Assembly: GCF_040869045.1 (NCBI RefSeq)
Contig: NC_090323.1
Span: 266,666,392-266,730,391, forward strand
DNA from: Eurosta solidaginis
Taxonomy: Eukaryota > Arthropoda > Insecta > Diptera > Tephritidae
DNA: 64,000 bases
Reading direction: 5' to 3'
The translations under genes and the position numbers were made by a program. Below are positions 23,524 to 37,129 of this stretch, piece after piece. The first letter of the stretch is position 1; every line of letters begins with the position of its first letter. A model generated the notes under the pieces. That model saw nothing but the letters and a program-made list of their open reading frames with translations. It did not search any database and had not been told where the DNA came from.

Positions 23524-24162
23524 ACTAAATTATCAGGTTTTTGTGTTTTCCCAAATTTTATATATATAAAAAGTGGACGTGGTTATTATCCGAATTCACG
23601 CATCTTCAACACCAATCTATTCTGGTTACAGATAAACTAGTCTACCAAATTTGGTTAAGATATCTCAATATTTACTCAAGTTATCGTACTAACGGACGGA
23701 CGGACGGACATAGCTCAATCAAATTTTTTTTCGATACTGATGATTTTGATATATGGAAGTCTATATATATCTCGATTCCTTTATACCTGTACAACCAACC
23801 GTTATCCAGTCCAAGTTAATATACTCTGTGTGCAAATCACGCTGAGTATACAAAAAAAACAAGACAATAAATACGCAATATCAAGAACAGAAAATGCACG
23901 CAAAAACTGTTAACCTTAGGAATTTATCAGCTGCAGTGCCAATCACTCGATGGCCAAAGCAGCAATCATTTGCTACTCCAGCCACCACCACCGCAGCGAC
24001 TATGACTTACAAGTAATTTGGTATGCTGTAGCAACCGCAATTCTAAAAGAAATAAAAAATAATAATAAAGAAAAACAAAAACATAAAACAAGAATATTAA
24101 TGCACAATAATGTGCACAGGCGGACTCTGTAAGGGGAATCGGGGAGGTTACGTCTTCCATAT

Positions 24163-24771
24163 TGTAACGAATTTACTTGCAAATCCTCTTATTTGCCCTT
24201 CTGCTAAGTTCGAATCACTAAACTGTTGAACAAATAACTCCAATATTGAATAATGGAAAAATGGCCTTTATTGAAGTACTTCACAATAACACTTATACTT
24301 AGCAACTAGCTTGCTTAACAACCAAACTGATTGATAGTTCAAATGAAACTCTAATATTGCCCGCCAGATTGCGTGCTTAATGAATATCTGCTTGATAGCT
24401 CAACTCAAACTGAATTCCAGTGCCTCTACATTTGCTGCCTTTTATACTCTCTGATTTCAACGTTGCATCTTCTAGGCGCTTCCATTTCCAGAATCTTCTA
24501 GTCCATCAGCTCTCAAACTTCTCAGTGTAACTACAATTGCATGATTTTATAGCTTCTCATTGCATACTTTCAGGAGTATCTGAGATATATGCATGTGTTT
24601 GTGCATTAACTCTCCGCTGCTCGTATACGTATATGGTACATATGTGTAGACGCAATTATTGTTTCGTTTATGTAGATACATAATGATTGAATTATTGATG
24701 TGAATGCACGTCACTGCTTAGCATCGGCTTAGAGATAGCAGCACCCCTTAGTTTTGCTAATATTCGTAACA
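24163..24771 (-). mobile_element. Solo LTR (609 bp) with ATAT target duplication
   Basis: The segment begins TGTAACGAAT and ends ATTCGTAACA, imperfect 10-bp inverted ends of the TG...CA type. ATAT flanks it on both sides (24159-24162, 24772-24775). On the - strand there is TATAAAAG (about 24439-24446) followed by AATAAA (about 24270), the order expected of promoter and polyadenylation signal in an LTR. No internal retroviral-type genes adjoin. The 4-bp AT-rich duplication favours a Gypsy-type element, but that assignment is inference. A second copy is at 63086-63570. Confidence 0.75.
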
Positions 24772-25054
24772 ATATATATGATGCCTTTTCTTGATTAGAA
24801 ATATTCAGGAACTGAAAACAGGACCGCCTACAATAATGTATGCTCCCTGCTAGAATTGTATTTAATATCCCTCCCCGTACTCGGCAGCAGCCCTGAAAAC
24901 GGTACCTATTAGTAAGCATAAGGTTGATTTGAGAGAATACTCTATTCATGCAAATAGATGATAGATACAAAGTTTTTCAGGAAGAGTAGTGGGCCCTCTG
25001 TTTTAAAAGATTCAGTATATTTTACCATCTTTGCATCATTATGCGTTTATCTCC

Positions 25055-25165
25055 GAACTTTTTCTAATTTTGAGATCTTTTCGAGACTGTTTCAAAATTA
25101 TTTTCTGGACTGCTTCGGACTGTTTTCAGAATCATATCGGGGTATATCGCAATTATTTTATCTGA
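25055..25165. repeat. Short D2-type degenerate array (reverse orientation)
   Basis: TTTTCGAGACTGTTTCAAAATTATTTTCTGGACTG-like wording matches the 37130-37715 array in style. Units run about 20-27 bp, with GACTG(C/T)TTC as the core. Confidence 0.45.
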
Positions 25166-26873
25166 TATTTTCTTCAAGCGGACTAGACCGCGATAATAGG
25201 CCTAAATAAATGTAACTTGAATCATCTAGAAATCCTAGTTTTGCAAAAGCAACAGGATTTTGGATCAGTATCAAAGCTCTCAACAGCGGTATAATAACGT
25301 GCCAACAAGTCTTAGTAAAAAATATAGAATCATATAACGATTAAGATCGGTGAAGTCGCGTCTTAATTATGCGGGAGGAAATTAGACAACCCTATCGCAT
25401 TGACCACTAGAAACGAATCTAAGTACTAACGGCTATGAATTTATATTAGTCTAAGCCCTAGGGTGCGGACAGTATATTTCCTCCTGATGTTTGACCTAAT
25501 TAGTATATTATTTATTATTATATTCTAGGCGAAATTTTCCAAAGTAGGTGCAACATGCGCACTTTGCCTTCAATTGCGTACCTGTATAGAGTTCTTAACT
25601 TAGGCTCTAATTGTTACACTGATATTAACTAGAATGCATTCGATGAGAAGCTTAATCTACATAAAACTATGGAACCGTTGTGATTTGCAGGTAGCACCTG
25701 TAAGGACGGTTTCCCTGTTAAGCATGGCAGGTGGAATACGATTTTGTTGTTATAATAAATAACTCGCACCTTAAATAGTCTAGACTTTTAGATGGTTTGC
25801 TGTGAACAGCCTATTAGATGCAAATGTTTTTTTGTTTTTTTTTTTTCAAGGAACTATACAAAAGAGTATTTCAGAGACAGCTGGACCACTGCCAAGTAAA
25901 ACTTAGTCTGATTATCATAGGCATAGAAAAGGAAGTTGTTAAAGATTACATGGAAATAAACCTCTAAAATCCCATTGCTAAAATGGACTACGATAATAGA
26001 TCACTAGCCGTTGGGGTCTACATGAAGGGGATGAGATCTTCTTACAAAGAATACAAATGAAAGGGTCAATAGGGTGGCATAGAAGAGGGCACTCATTCTC
26101 TTTGCAAATGAATAGCTCAAGCAAATCATCATCATCCATAATTGGCGGTTAACTGTCAGGGTGACTTTATTCGTTGGGTGGCACAAATACCGAAAACTTT
26201 CTCGACGCCACTGCTGCTACCATATTGACCACAGCAGTTGCGGTCAGTTGAAGGAGGTGTATATAGCGCAAGATGAAACAAAAAACCAAACTAAAAAAAA
26301 TTACATGCAATAAGACAAAATTGTTGTGATAAATTTTTTGACTTATAAGTCACATACCTGCCAGATGTACTAACATACATACTTACATACTCATACAGAT
26401 TGCACGACTCAGTAGTAGTAGACTACAACATACCACCAGCAGGCAGCTGGCAAGTGCAACCCAATAAATGCAACCCAGAGTATGTTGAGTCTAGACTTTG
26501 CGGTGGCCTTAAGAAACAATTTAATAAATTAAATGTACACCGCGCATGCCAATCAAATAATAACAACAAAAATACAATAAGAACAATCAAGTAAGACACA
26601 AAAAGTAACTACTTGCCCACCAACATCAGTGTTTTGTTGCACAGACGAGATAAAAGGTAGCAACTAAACAATTACATAGAGTCTATCTCAACGCAGGTGA
26701 TGCCGGCACGTACATATCTAAAAAAAAACTAGATACAACTTGCGGGTGCAAAGTGCTGCAACAATTTTCCCAAGCCACAACAAGAGCCCAACGGCCTAAA
26801 ATCTATCTTGCTCTTCCAGCTTATACCGCACATGGTCGCGAAAACGACTGAACGACCTTAAGAAAAATGTGCT

Positions 26874-26885
26874 TGCGCATGCGCA
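26874..26885. promoter_or_regulatory. Perfect NRF-1/Ewg-type palindrome TGCGCATGCGCA
   Basis: The full 12-bp palindrome matches the consensus bound by NRF-1, whose fly orthologue is Erect wing. Near-matches occur at 12179-12190 and 61270-61281. No transcript start is evident nearby. Occupancy is inference. Confidence 0.4.
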
Positions 26886-26942
26886 CATGTGCATATTAGC
26901 GCAACAAATGTGAGATATAAAAATGAATATAGGTGTGTGTAG

Positions 26943-26962
26943 GGTGGTGGTGGTGGAGGTGG
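26943..26962 (+). repeat. GGT-rich microsatellite
   Basis: Five or six GGT units with one GGA interruption lie in an otherwise AT-rich setting. Confidence 0.7.
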
Positions 26963-27859
26963 CAGTAGGCAGCAATAAAGCACCACCGACAGTAGCAAGG
27001 GTGGTGAACTATGGAAAGTTCACATGTGCAAAGAAGTTAAGCACCGGCCGGTTAACTGATTGTTAAGGTGTTCCTTTTTTTCAATTTTGCTGCCAAAGTA
27101 ATTTATATATTTATTTGCCGCATGTGTAACGAGCATTTGCATATTGTACGATTAATAAATCGAGCGAGTGAACGTGTGAGTGCGGTGGTCGGCAGGGTGT
27201 GTAACGCTAAATAATTCAAGCCAAAGCGCAATTGTCAATTGACTTGGTACGATCAAATCTTGCAGATTGGAAATTTGCTTATTTTTTACACATGCGGCGC
27301 ATATTAAGTGCGGTGAATGTAAAATTACAATAAATAAATTTGAACATACTTTTGTTTGCTTGGAAATTACTTCTAGACCAGCTGACATTTAAATGAAATT
27401 CGATTCAAATAATACGAAAAATATTTGGTCATATTTGTGTTTTTAGAATGCCTTAAGTTACATTCCTATACAAATACATACATATGTACATGAGTACAAC
27501 TGCGCTTGTTATATTACGTGTATATATTTTTTTCGACTACTTTGAAAAGCGTTGCATGCCACAAATTACTAAAGCGTATTGCCCATATGATAACCTATGG
27601 CTTGTTTTTCTTCACTTAATATATTTACATTTGTTATTTTATGCAACCATTTGCATGATAAACTCTGACCTCAACGCATTTACATGCGTGTGCATTTCGA
27701 ATTGGTGTTTGTTTATGCATATGAGTTTGCGTGAGCGAGCGTCTCCCTTATCAGCACCACGGCATTGCGTGTTATGCACCCACTACAGATTAAGCACCAC
27801 TTCAGCGAACGTATAGCGCTACAAGTGAGCATTAGAAGTGCTAGAGAATATTGTAAGTA

Positions 27860-29145
27860 TGCAAAAATTAGTACATTCAATCCCGAAATATGTCCAATAA
27901 TCTCGAAATTTCGGGGTACTGCATTTTTATACCCCGGAATCCCGGAAGAATTTGAGTGTGATTAAAGACTCTCTAAAACTTTAAAAGGCAAGATACAGAG
28001 TTTAAACTGAATTACTTTATTACATGATAATCCAAAAAATGGTCAAGAAGCGATTCCGAGACGGTGACAGGGTAACATGAATTGTCCTGAATGTCCCGAG
28101 GTAATCAGAATATAGTCCCGGAAAATGTTCGCCAATCTGCCGTGAACTGATACCGAAAAGATTCCAAATAGTGAAGTGATTTTGAATAATCTAGAAACAA
28201 TGGATCCTGGTCTTGAAATGACGCCAAAAAAGTTGGAATACCAATTTCGAAATTACCCAGATAGTTCTTAATCATAGCCGAAATTGTCCCGAATTGCTTT
28301 CGAAATGGTTCTAAATAGAACCAAAACTATCCCGGAAACAATCGAAAATCCCAAATTCAGAGGCAACCCCGCAGTTGTCCCAAGGAAGCAATTGGTGATA
28401 GATCTTGGATTAATGGTCATAGAATAGCCCAAAATCAGCACCAAATGGAATCAGAAATAGGCCTGAAGCAAAGCAAAAAGGAAATGATCCTGAACCAATC
28501 CCTTATGATTCCGAAACAGTATCTTAAACAACCCTGAAATTATCCAGAAAAAACCCGAATTTGTTTAAAATATACCTACAGCTGTCCGGAAATGAATCCA
28601 AAATAGTTCGGAATAGGGCCAAAAATGGTAAAGAAGACAATCCAAAAGTGAATTTCAAATATTCCCAAAATAGTGTCTTATGAACGAAGAATGCACCGAA
28701 ATAACTATGATTGATCACGAAACAGATAGAAATACACCAGAAATCTTCTTAAATTGATCCCGGTAAAAATATCAAAGTTTTTTAAAAATAATATGGAAAC
28801 AATCCCGACTTGAAGCAAAAAAAAATCTCACCAAATTTACTTGAATGATCCGAGATTGGCTGGAAATCATATCTAAATCGTACCGGACACAATTCCAAAG
28901 TAATTTCCCGATAATCTAGAAATAACCGAAAAATGATTCTGAAGTAGTCCCGAAATAATTTTTGAAATAGTCACTTAAATGACTCCGAAATGGTCTGGAT
29001 ATAATCTCGAAATGTTCCTGAATCGATTAGGAAGTTATTCGAAATAGCCCCGAAATCATCCCAAAATGGTCTCTTAAAAAATATCATTGTATAATCAATA
29101 TCGTCTTGAAACAGTCCCGAAGTTACCCTTAAATGGTGAAAAAAT
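27860..29145. repeat. Degenerate short-period array, CCCGAAATAGTC type (D2)
   Basis: Over about 1.3 kb, words such as ATAGTCCCGGAAA, CCGAAATAGTCCC, GGAATCCCGGAAG and TGGTC(C/T) recur every 20-27 bp with many substitutions and indels. The reverse complement of the same wording occupies 37130-37715. It looks like an old minisatellite rather than coding or transposable-element sequence. Confidence 0.55.
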
Positions 29146-30040
29146 AATAATTTATCAGCAAACCAATGCTAAAGTTTTCTTCCAGAAAAATTCTATTAAC
29201 TTACGACCTTGGAAGGTTTAAGAACGATTTTATGCACCTGTTCTTCGCCTGCTTTAAGCCAAATTCGAAAAAGCTTTTTTTTCAACAGTCACTCTTTCGT
29301 GAACCAAACACTATATCTCCCGAAACGAAGCAGTTAAGCACAGCTTTTGCTAAATCTCATAAAGCTTCAACAGATTATTTACTAAATTTTTAGACACCCT
29401 TTGCATACTGAAAAAATTAGCTTTATAAAAAAAAATACAACAAGCAAGTGTGGGAAGCAAATTCAACACAAAGCTACAAAGTGATTACTGTTAATGCCTC
29501 TTTAGAAGGTTTCCCATAAATGTCCAACGATGGACAACGGAAAACCGCAACAAGTTTTATTTACCACAAAATAAGCAGCAACAACAAATAAAAGCAAGCA
29601 GATAATAATATGTGAAAGTCAAAGGGAAAAATATGAACGGATGGAAAGAAATAATGCAAAAACTGGCTTATCATGCACAACAAACCAAAAGCCGATTGAG
29701 TAACCGCACAAAATGAGTAGGCGTTTTTCAAGCAACACATCATATGAGTATGAGTACGAGTACAAGTGCGAATAAGCGTCAAATGAGCGGTGCCATGGTA
29801 GGTAAAGTACAATGGGTAATAAACGCCATGGTACGCCTCATTAGAATAATCAAAAGGAGCAGCTATTAATGTAGCAGTAAATAATATATTAGAAAAACAA
29901 CAACAACGCTGAAAATTACGTACAAAGTCGGTTTGTTTTTATAAACAAAATGACCACAAAAAAATTAAATTAAAAGATAAAAGTAAGAAAGTTTCTCATA
30001 CATGCTTTTGCATGTGAAGGCAAAATATTGATGAGAATAC
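29146..30040. other. Non-coding stretch
   Basis: No gene or element is recognised. The stretch is AT-rich with CAACAA runs. Confidence 0.5.
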
Positions 30041-30049
30041 CGGAGCTGA

Positions 30050-30915
30050 ATGTATAGTTGTAGCAGGGGCAATAAGAGCACTTAGGTAGTGTCCAACTGA
30101 CGCGTTAAATGTTATCCTTAATCAGCTGCCATTGGACCACCAAATACACCTTACAGCAATTGGCTCTTCGATAAGGCTTAGGGAGTCTGTGATGTCTTCT
30201 CAGGTGTGGATTCACCAACAGATAATCTTTCGCTCACACTAAACTTTGATAGAAATTTAGGTAGCCGCCATAGTTTGAAAGTAGGGTGGAACCTCACTCC
30301 TCGCTGACGTGTGCTAAATGAAATGCGGCGCTAGTGCAAGTACTTTTCCGGAATATCTGTGAAGTATGCCTATACTCTAACATTCAAGCATCGTTCTTGG
30401 AGTTAGAATCACTATAAACCCCCTCAAAGGCCGTTAATAACCACGTGAATCATCACACTTACTTGGGTATCTGCTCACAATTAGCAGTATTCGGTGCATG
30501 ATAAGACATCACAGAAGCAGCCACGGTTCGTTAACAATTTACATCAATAAAGAGAGACATTCTTACCTACAGACACCAAACAAACTTGGCCAGACTATAA
30601 ACGAGAATTTACTAAATAAGCCTAGGCAGTAAAAATTTACAATGAAATACAAGACAAGACAAGGCCATTTAGCTTACAAGCTGAATGATTGAGTATCCGT
30701 TTCAATGACAGGTGCAGAAGCTATAGACAGGAGGAACATAAGGAAACAGCTACCCATTGTCTCTGCGAGTGTCCAGGCTGGTGAATATTAGGTCACATAC
30801 TTTAGAAAGTTTTGTGATATCCGATTTAAGGGCTTTATCAGTCAAAATAATTGATTTGTAGAGAGGTACTTAGACCCAGTCTTTCCGGACGGGCAGCATA
30901 GCAATAACCAACCAA
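30050..30915 (+). pseudogene. LOA/I-group non-LTR retrotransposon remnant (RNase H to C-terminus)
   Basis: Decayed coding sequence is recognisable in several frames. About 30090-30190 reads PTDALNVILNQLPLDHQIHL then RLRES, the linker between RT and RNase H in LOA-type elements. At 30655-30690 GHLAYKL precedes, after a frameshift, FNDRCRSY..EEHKETATHCLCECPGW (about 30700-30780), the terminal zinc-knuckle-like CxxC/H/C motif. RSHTLESF..SDLRAL follows to about 30850. In-frame stops and at least two frameshifts make it non-functional. The RT itself is not present in recognisable form. The 5' boundary is uncertain. Confidence 0.65.
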
Positions 30916-32854
30916 CCAAATTTTCTCTTCCTCGTGGAGAGAAATAATCGGAGCACATTTCTTCGTGCTCGCACGCAGCTTAAAAGGGGCCATAGTTCTC
31001 AGAAAGTATGTAAGCGGTCCCTCCCTTCCTGGTCAAATATCCTCAGTCAGTATCTAGACGGCAATAGAAGGCTGATACTGAAATACGGGACCATCTAATT
31101 CAGAAACGTACGGAACTCGAGAACCGCCTTATCTTGTCGACACTTGAGTCCAAAGCCTTATCAGGGTCTGCTTGCATGAGAATATATGAGCCCATATATT
31201 ATACCTCTACCTGCAACCTACAATATTTGGGAGATCGAAAAGAGATATTCAGTTTCAGGTCCGAAAAAACATGGAAGCAGGATCTTTATTACCATCGAGC
31301 TCAAAGCCGTTGGTAAACATAAACCACTTCTCTATAAAAAACATTAAGGGTTATGGATCATTTACCCCCCCCTTAAACGCTTTCTTTCAGAAACTTTCTC
31401 CCAATAAAGTATAACCGGGAAATTTAACTTTAATTGCACACCTACAGCAGCACAGCAAACAAATAGAAAGGCAAACCCTAAAAAATTGCTGCAGCAACAA
31501 GAACAAATCTCAACAATTTTCTTTAAAACTCCCTACTTTAGCCACAATAGAAGTGTAAAAATTACAACAGTTTAGCTGCGACTTGCACGTCATGCCCTTC
31601 TCCGCAATCCACAGCATAACGAAATGAATTTGCTGCATGGCAACTCCCAAATGCGCGCATTAAGCAATGAAAACAGCAAAAGTACACTTAAGCTGTGCAC
31701 TTACAAGCCTACATACGCTAACACCAACTTACGCTTGTTTATGTTGTACCTGCCGCTTTTAGAGGCAAGCAAATCGTAGGAGGCGAATAAAGCAATGCGA
31801 GTGGCAAAAGCGGCAGACCATGTAATGATTGCAATTACTAGGGTTACCAGCCAATAGGCAACCAACAATAGCAATAACAACTACCAATTACTAACTACAT
31901 GCAAACAATAGCTGACAACAACTACTTGAGCTAAAAAAAACAACAAACACCATCTTTTTGCGCTCCTTTTCCTTTTGACTATGCATTTTTACTTTAAATT
32001 ATGTAGTTAGTTGCTTGATTTTTTGCTACCAACAAGAACAATTTTAATGGCAGCACAGACATACACACACACTCATACAAATATAGTGCACGTTAGGGTG
32101 TTGCATACAACAATAAAACTTTGCCGCAAGCGGGTGGTCGGCATTAGATGTCAAATACGGAGCGTTAGAGCATACAACGCGTTAGCGCAGGCGTAAGCGG
32201 TGACGCGTGCGCATTCCGTGCCGCGCACAGGCCAAGGTACGGAACAAGTGCACAGGTATTTATTGTTATTATTATTTTTTTTTTTTTTTCAGTTTAAGAA
32301 AAAATTGTAGCAAAGTGGTTGTGGCAGCACGCGCTGCTCATGCTTGTTTACAAAATGTGCGCACAACCATCACGATTTGGTAGGCAGGTAGGAAGAAATT
32401 AGAGGCGTACAGTGGGGTACTTTGTAATTTGTTTCTTTTTTTTTTTTTTTGTTGAGAATCAGATAGGGGACAGTAAAAGTAAGTGAAAAGCAATCTAAAT
32501 ATTTATATAGTTAAATATGAATATAGTTAGTTATATTGTTAAAAATGTTTATTTTAACGATTTTCCGCTACCCTTACCAAACTTGCTTTGGTTTCATCTT
32601 TTTGCCATCTTCAGTGGGATTTTTCGTGCTTTCGTCATTTATTTAGAATTCAGTAATTTAATTTAATTCGAAATCAGTAAAAGTTTAGACCGTTGATTTA
32701 CCCACTCGAAGGTGGACCACAAACATCTCTGCTTTCTTTGTCAGGGTTCAAGAGGTGAGTGAACAAATGCGTTTGTTTAGTTGGTGGGAAAGCTTTTGTT
32801 GGCCTGCTCATATTCCTCTTGACGGCTGAGCTATGTGTTGCCCTTTCACCAATT
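30916..32854. other. Non-coding stretch
   Basis: No gene is recognised. The 60-codon frame at 31134-31316 shows no motif. T runs lie near 32275 and 32438. Confidence 0.5.
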
Positions 32855-33990
32855 TTTATACTCAACGTGATTTGCACACAGTATATTAACTTTGATTGGA
32901 TAACGGTTGGTTGTACAGATATAAAGGAATCGAGATAGATATAGACTTCCATATATCAAAATCATCAGTATCGAAAAAATATGAATGAGCCATGTCCGTC
33001 CATCCGTCCGTCCGTTAGCACGATAACTTGAGTAAATATTGAGACATCTTCACCAAATTTGGTACCCGAGCTTATCTGGACCCAGAATAGGTTGGTATTT
33101 AAAATGAGCGAAATCAGATTATAAGCACACCCACTTTTTATATATATAACATTTTGGAAAACACAAAAAACCTGATTATTTAGTAAATAATACACCTAGA
33201 ATATTGAAATTTGACGTGTGGACTGATATTGATACCCTTGATAAAAATTTCAAAAGTTTTTTAAAATCTAAGTGGCAACGCCCACTTGTGATAAAATCAA
33301 TTTTGCAAATATTATTAATCATAAATCAAAAATCTTTAAACCTATCGTAACAATATTCGGCCGATAATTTGCGTTTACTATAAGGAATGCTTTGAAGAAA
33401 AATTAACGAAATCAGTTAAGGACCACGCCCACTTTTATATAAAAGATTTTTAAAAAGAGCTTGGACGAATAAAATAAGCTATATCTTTGCAAAAAATAGC
33501 TTTTTATCAGTGGTATTTCATTTCGCAAGTGGATTATGACAATAAATAGGAAAAATTTCAAATTTAAAAAATGGGCGTGGCACCGCCCCTTTTATGACTA
33601 AGCAATTTTCTATGTTTCGGGAGCCATAACTCGAAGAAAAGTTAACGGATCGTAATGAAATTGTGTACACATATTTTCCTTATAGCAGAAAATATTTCTA
33701 GTAAAAATGGACGGGATCGGTTGAAGACCACGGCAACTTAGATATAACACAAGTTTAAATGGGCCGTAGACTAGAATAATAAGCTATAAATTAACAAAAA
33801 ATAGTTTTGAATCAATGATATTTCACTTATCAAGTTTTATTGTAAGAGGAAATGTGGAGAATTTTTTGTTTAAATGGGCGGTGCCACGTATTATGTAGAA
33901 AAGTTATTTATCTGAAATAAAATGCTCAGTTGAAGCTCACGCTGAGTATATAATGTTCGGTTACACCCGAACTTAGACATCTTTACTTGT
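32855..33990 (+). mobile_element. Helentron-like element, family B copy 2 (B2), uninterrupted
   Basis: On the left is TATACTCAACGTGA (32857-32870). On the right is TCACGCTGAGTATA (33937-33950), then GTTCGGTTACACCCGAAC (about 33955-33972), which folds into the family hairpin, then CTTTACTTGT. GTCCGTCCATCCGTCC lies near 32995-33012, the (GTCY)n tract. At about 1.14 kb it is the only B copy without large insertions, and so serves as the empty-site reference. No coding capacity. Confidence 0.75.
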
Positions 33991-34160
33991 TAAATTTGTT
34001 ATATCGTTTTCCTCGATTTATTAGTTTTTCAAAATTCCTCGCAAGGTTCTATCGATTTATGAGTCTCTGTCGGTTGTTATTGATTTTTGGATCCATTTTT
34101 ATTATATTTATCGATTTTTATAATATTTTCACAGTTTTTATAGATCTTATCGATTTCTCG
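33991..34160. repeat. Weak D1-like degenerate repeat
   Basis: TCGATTTAT, ATCGATTT and TATCGATTTCTCGA recur at short spacing, similar in style to the D1 arrays. It is very decayed. Confidence 0.3.
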
Positions 34161-37120
34161 ACTCATTCTAATTAATTCCAACTTCGAGTTTTTTTTTAGT
34201 TTTTAGTTATTTGGTAGCTACAGTTTTTATCAACTTTAGCAAATTCTTTAAATTTTTTATTAATATTCTACTTCTTTTTCGATCCAAGCAATCTACTGAT
34301 TTTCACAAATTTTCTTTCAAAAATTTAAAAAAAAAATTTCTACCACAGGCAATTTTTGAAAATTGCTATATGATTCACAATGCTTCGTTCATTCTATTAA
34401 ATTTTAAATTTTTATCCATTTTAATCGATTATTATAGACTTTATTCTTATTAAAATCAAATCATATATAAAAGTGTTCTTTATTCACTACGACAATGGTA
34501 ATAGAACTTCCCAATTAAAAGTATCTGCGTACCTAACTCAAGGTGTTTTCAAATCAAATTGTGCCAACATTCCTTAGATTGCGCCGCTTATATACCACTC
34601 AGTTACCTCGTAATTATTTCTCCCAGGGTCCAGATTTTCATCAACAGCTTTTTCAAATAGTTGCTTATTTATGCGCTGTTGTTTTCTATGAATATGTGTG
34701 TGAAGTATATCATTTTGCTGTGCACATGTGTGTGTGCAGTAGTTTGTTATTTCATCTGTTTACGTTGCTGCTGTTGTTGTACATCATTTATTTACTAGCT
34801 GCATAGTGATGTGCCGAAAGTGCTATAATTCGGTACAGTGTGTGATTTTTTGTTTTTAATTATATCGATTATAATATTATAGGTATTTGAAATATTATAT
34901 AATTTTTCGTTTGCTTTTTATTGATTTTTAATAGTGTTAGATCTTGCTTTCGCTGCTCCTTTCGAATTTTAACATTATTATAGATTTCTGTCACTAAATT
35001 TACCTTATTTGTACCCATCATGGTAAAAGTATTAATATTTAAGTAATATTTTTACCATGGTACCCAGTTTTAAACAAAACTTAATCGCAATCCTAGCAAC
35101 GTGCCTTTTTTAATCAGTATTTCATGCTTTTTATCGGCTGGGCTAGATTTTTACTATTATTCTTGCCATCGCTATTTGATGTTGAGAGATATTTCTACAA
35201 AACGCCCCACTGTACCGCGTACGGGAAAAACGGCGATGGGCTGCAAGTAGGCAAAGTAAGCGAATCGAAGAAAATGCAAGAACGATGCTTAGCTGCAGAT
35301 ACAAATAATAATTTTGCTACACATACACTTTAGTTATGGCCGTAGTTCCAACATTGCTATTGGGGGCGTTTTTTTTAGCAAGCTTATCTGCGCTTGCCAT
35401 TTCTAAAGCGACGAGGAAATAAGCCTAATGATATGGCTACTTGCTGACTTGACCGACAGCGTGACTTCTTGCCTGCCTTGTGCACTCGCCTGCTTCCGTT
35501 TCAACTTGATGTTGTTGCAACTACAAATTAGAAGACGGTAAGCAAAGGCAATTGCAGTTGCTATCAACTATCAAATAGAAAAAAAACAACCAGTTTCAAG
35601 CAAAAGCAAAAGGTTTTTTTAAAGCTGCGGTGACAGAGAAGCGCAAAAGCGCCAAATAGTAGCATTACAGCAGCAGAAATATAATTTGAGCCGTCCACCC
35701 TCGTAATTGCAGTGCTTTTGGTGCAACCGAGTTGAAATAAAAAACAAAAGGGACTGCAAGGCGCTTCTGTAGAAAGTTTGCAGCTGGCTTTTTGTTCTCG
35801 TTCTTGTTGCAGTGTCGGCACTTACCATGGAATGCAAGCAGTGAAGTGCACTTCATCTGAGTGGTCAGCAGTGTTAGCCACAACAACAAGCAAATTGCAA
35901 TGGGCGCACACTGTCAGCAATGTTATTACTCTTAATACCTCGCTTCGCTAGCGTTTCCGATTTCTTTGCAATTCACCCCCTGCTCAGCCAGCCTCGCCGT
36001 TTTTGTATTACCAGCATTAAACCAAGCTTTTCTAGCTAATTTTCCACACTTTTAGCTGTGGCTGCCTCTGGTTTGTTGTTGATTTTAGCTAAAGTTGCCA
36101 CTTGCATTTTAGCATTGTTTCTTTGCTCCATTTTATTTTCTTCTTATTGTTCCTTTTTTAAGTTTATTTGTCTTGGCAGTTTGTGTGTGGTCTTCTGTCG
36201 TCAGTTGGTCGCTGTTTAAGCTGTTAAAAGCAATAAATCAACAATTTGCGGTTGGAAAATTCTTTATGATTTGACTGCGGTTATATATTTTGCAATGAAC
36301 TTTGTGTAGCATTTTGTATGGTAGTCAGGTGAATTTTGGAATTTCAGAATGAATTCAACATTGCTGGAGACGTAATGCATGGGAGTATTTAGATATTTTT
36401 TAGGTAAAGAAGTTTTTATAATAAATAAAATAATTTTATATAGTTGCATCGTAGTGCAAATTTAAGTACTCTATATGCACTAGCAAAATGTTACCGCATA
36501 ACCACGGTTTCAGTGGCGCCATCTTTTGGCGAAAAATCAAGCCTTCAATTATTTAAAAACCCCTCCTTATACTTAAACTTCATATCAAATCGAAGAAAAT
36601 TTCTGTCTAGCCTGACATACTTCCCTGCAGACAAAGTGATACGTGATATATCACATATGGCCTTGTGAAGAGGCTGAGTTGGTTGACTTATGTTGAGTTG
36701 AAGAAACTTGTCGTTTAAGACCGGTGACTGTGATGCACTATGCTGGTAAAAACAACAAACCGGGTTTGTTCTTATGAATTAACAGATATTCGGGTAAATG
36801 GTTAATTCAACCACGTCTTATGTGAAGAAAAGAATTTTGTTAAGTCATTTCAGTAGAAGATAAACTGGTGGTCTGAAGCTTAGAATATTCTGTGAAAATT
36901 ACAGATTTTCAATCATCATTATCATAAATAGGAGCTTAAGCGCGTAAGCGATTATGACCGTTTCGCAACAAGTCAGTGTGGATAGCGGGTTTGAATAATC
37001 TAAACGTTGACATGTGAGCACTTAAAACATAGGAAAATTTAGTACACAGTTGAATTTGGCACAGTTTCAAGATTTGTTGTGCATTACTTCAAGAGAGTTA
37101 GGGGATCAAGGTTTAATCGG
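34161..37120. other. Non-coding stretch
   Basis: No gene is recognised. One hairpin (35020-35059) is listed separately. Composition becomes more balanced from 35350 to 36000, with no motif that I can name. Confidence 0.5.
35020..35059. repeat. Short near-perfect hairpin
   Basis: ATGGTAAAAGTATTA and TAATATTTTTACCAT form 15-bp arms with a single mismatch (a G:U pair if transcribed) round a 9-nt loop. No further extension and no neighbouring copy are seen. Confidence 0.7.
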
Positions 37121-37129
37121 CATCGTTGC

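Larger units (their letters stand above)
21095..23855 (-). mobile_element. Helentron-like element, family B copy 1 (B1), split by a LINE
   Basis: The left end has GTTCGG..CCGAAC (about 21111-21128) and TATACTCAGCGTGA (21133-21146). The right end has the exact reverse complement, TCACGCTGAGTATA, at 23837-23850. A GGAC tract lies near 23693-23710. Outside the inserted LINE (21857-23515) it aligns in order with B2 and B3, giving an empty length of about 1.1 kb. Non-coding. GTGGGCGGTGCCACGCCCA-type motifs lie inside. Confidence 0.7.
24776..27855. other. Non-coding stretch
   Basis: No gene is recognised. The stretch includes a short degenerate array (25055-25165), an NRF-1-type palindrome (26874-26885) and a GGT-rich block (26943-26962). 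Several 60-90-codon frames are open but featureless. Confidence 0.45.

Noticed and set aside
31134..31316. 60-codon frame downstream of the LOA-like remnant
   Set aside because: It does not continue the retroelement homology and contains no recognisable motif.
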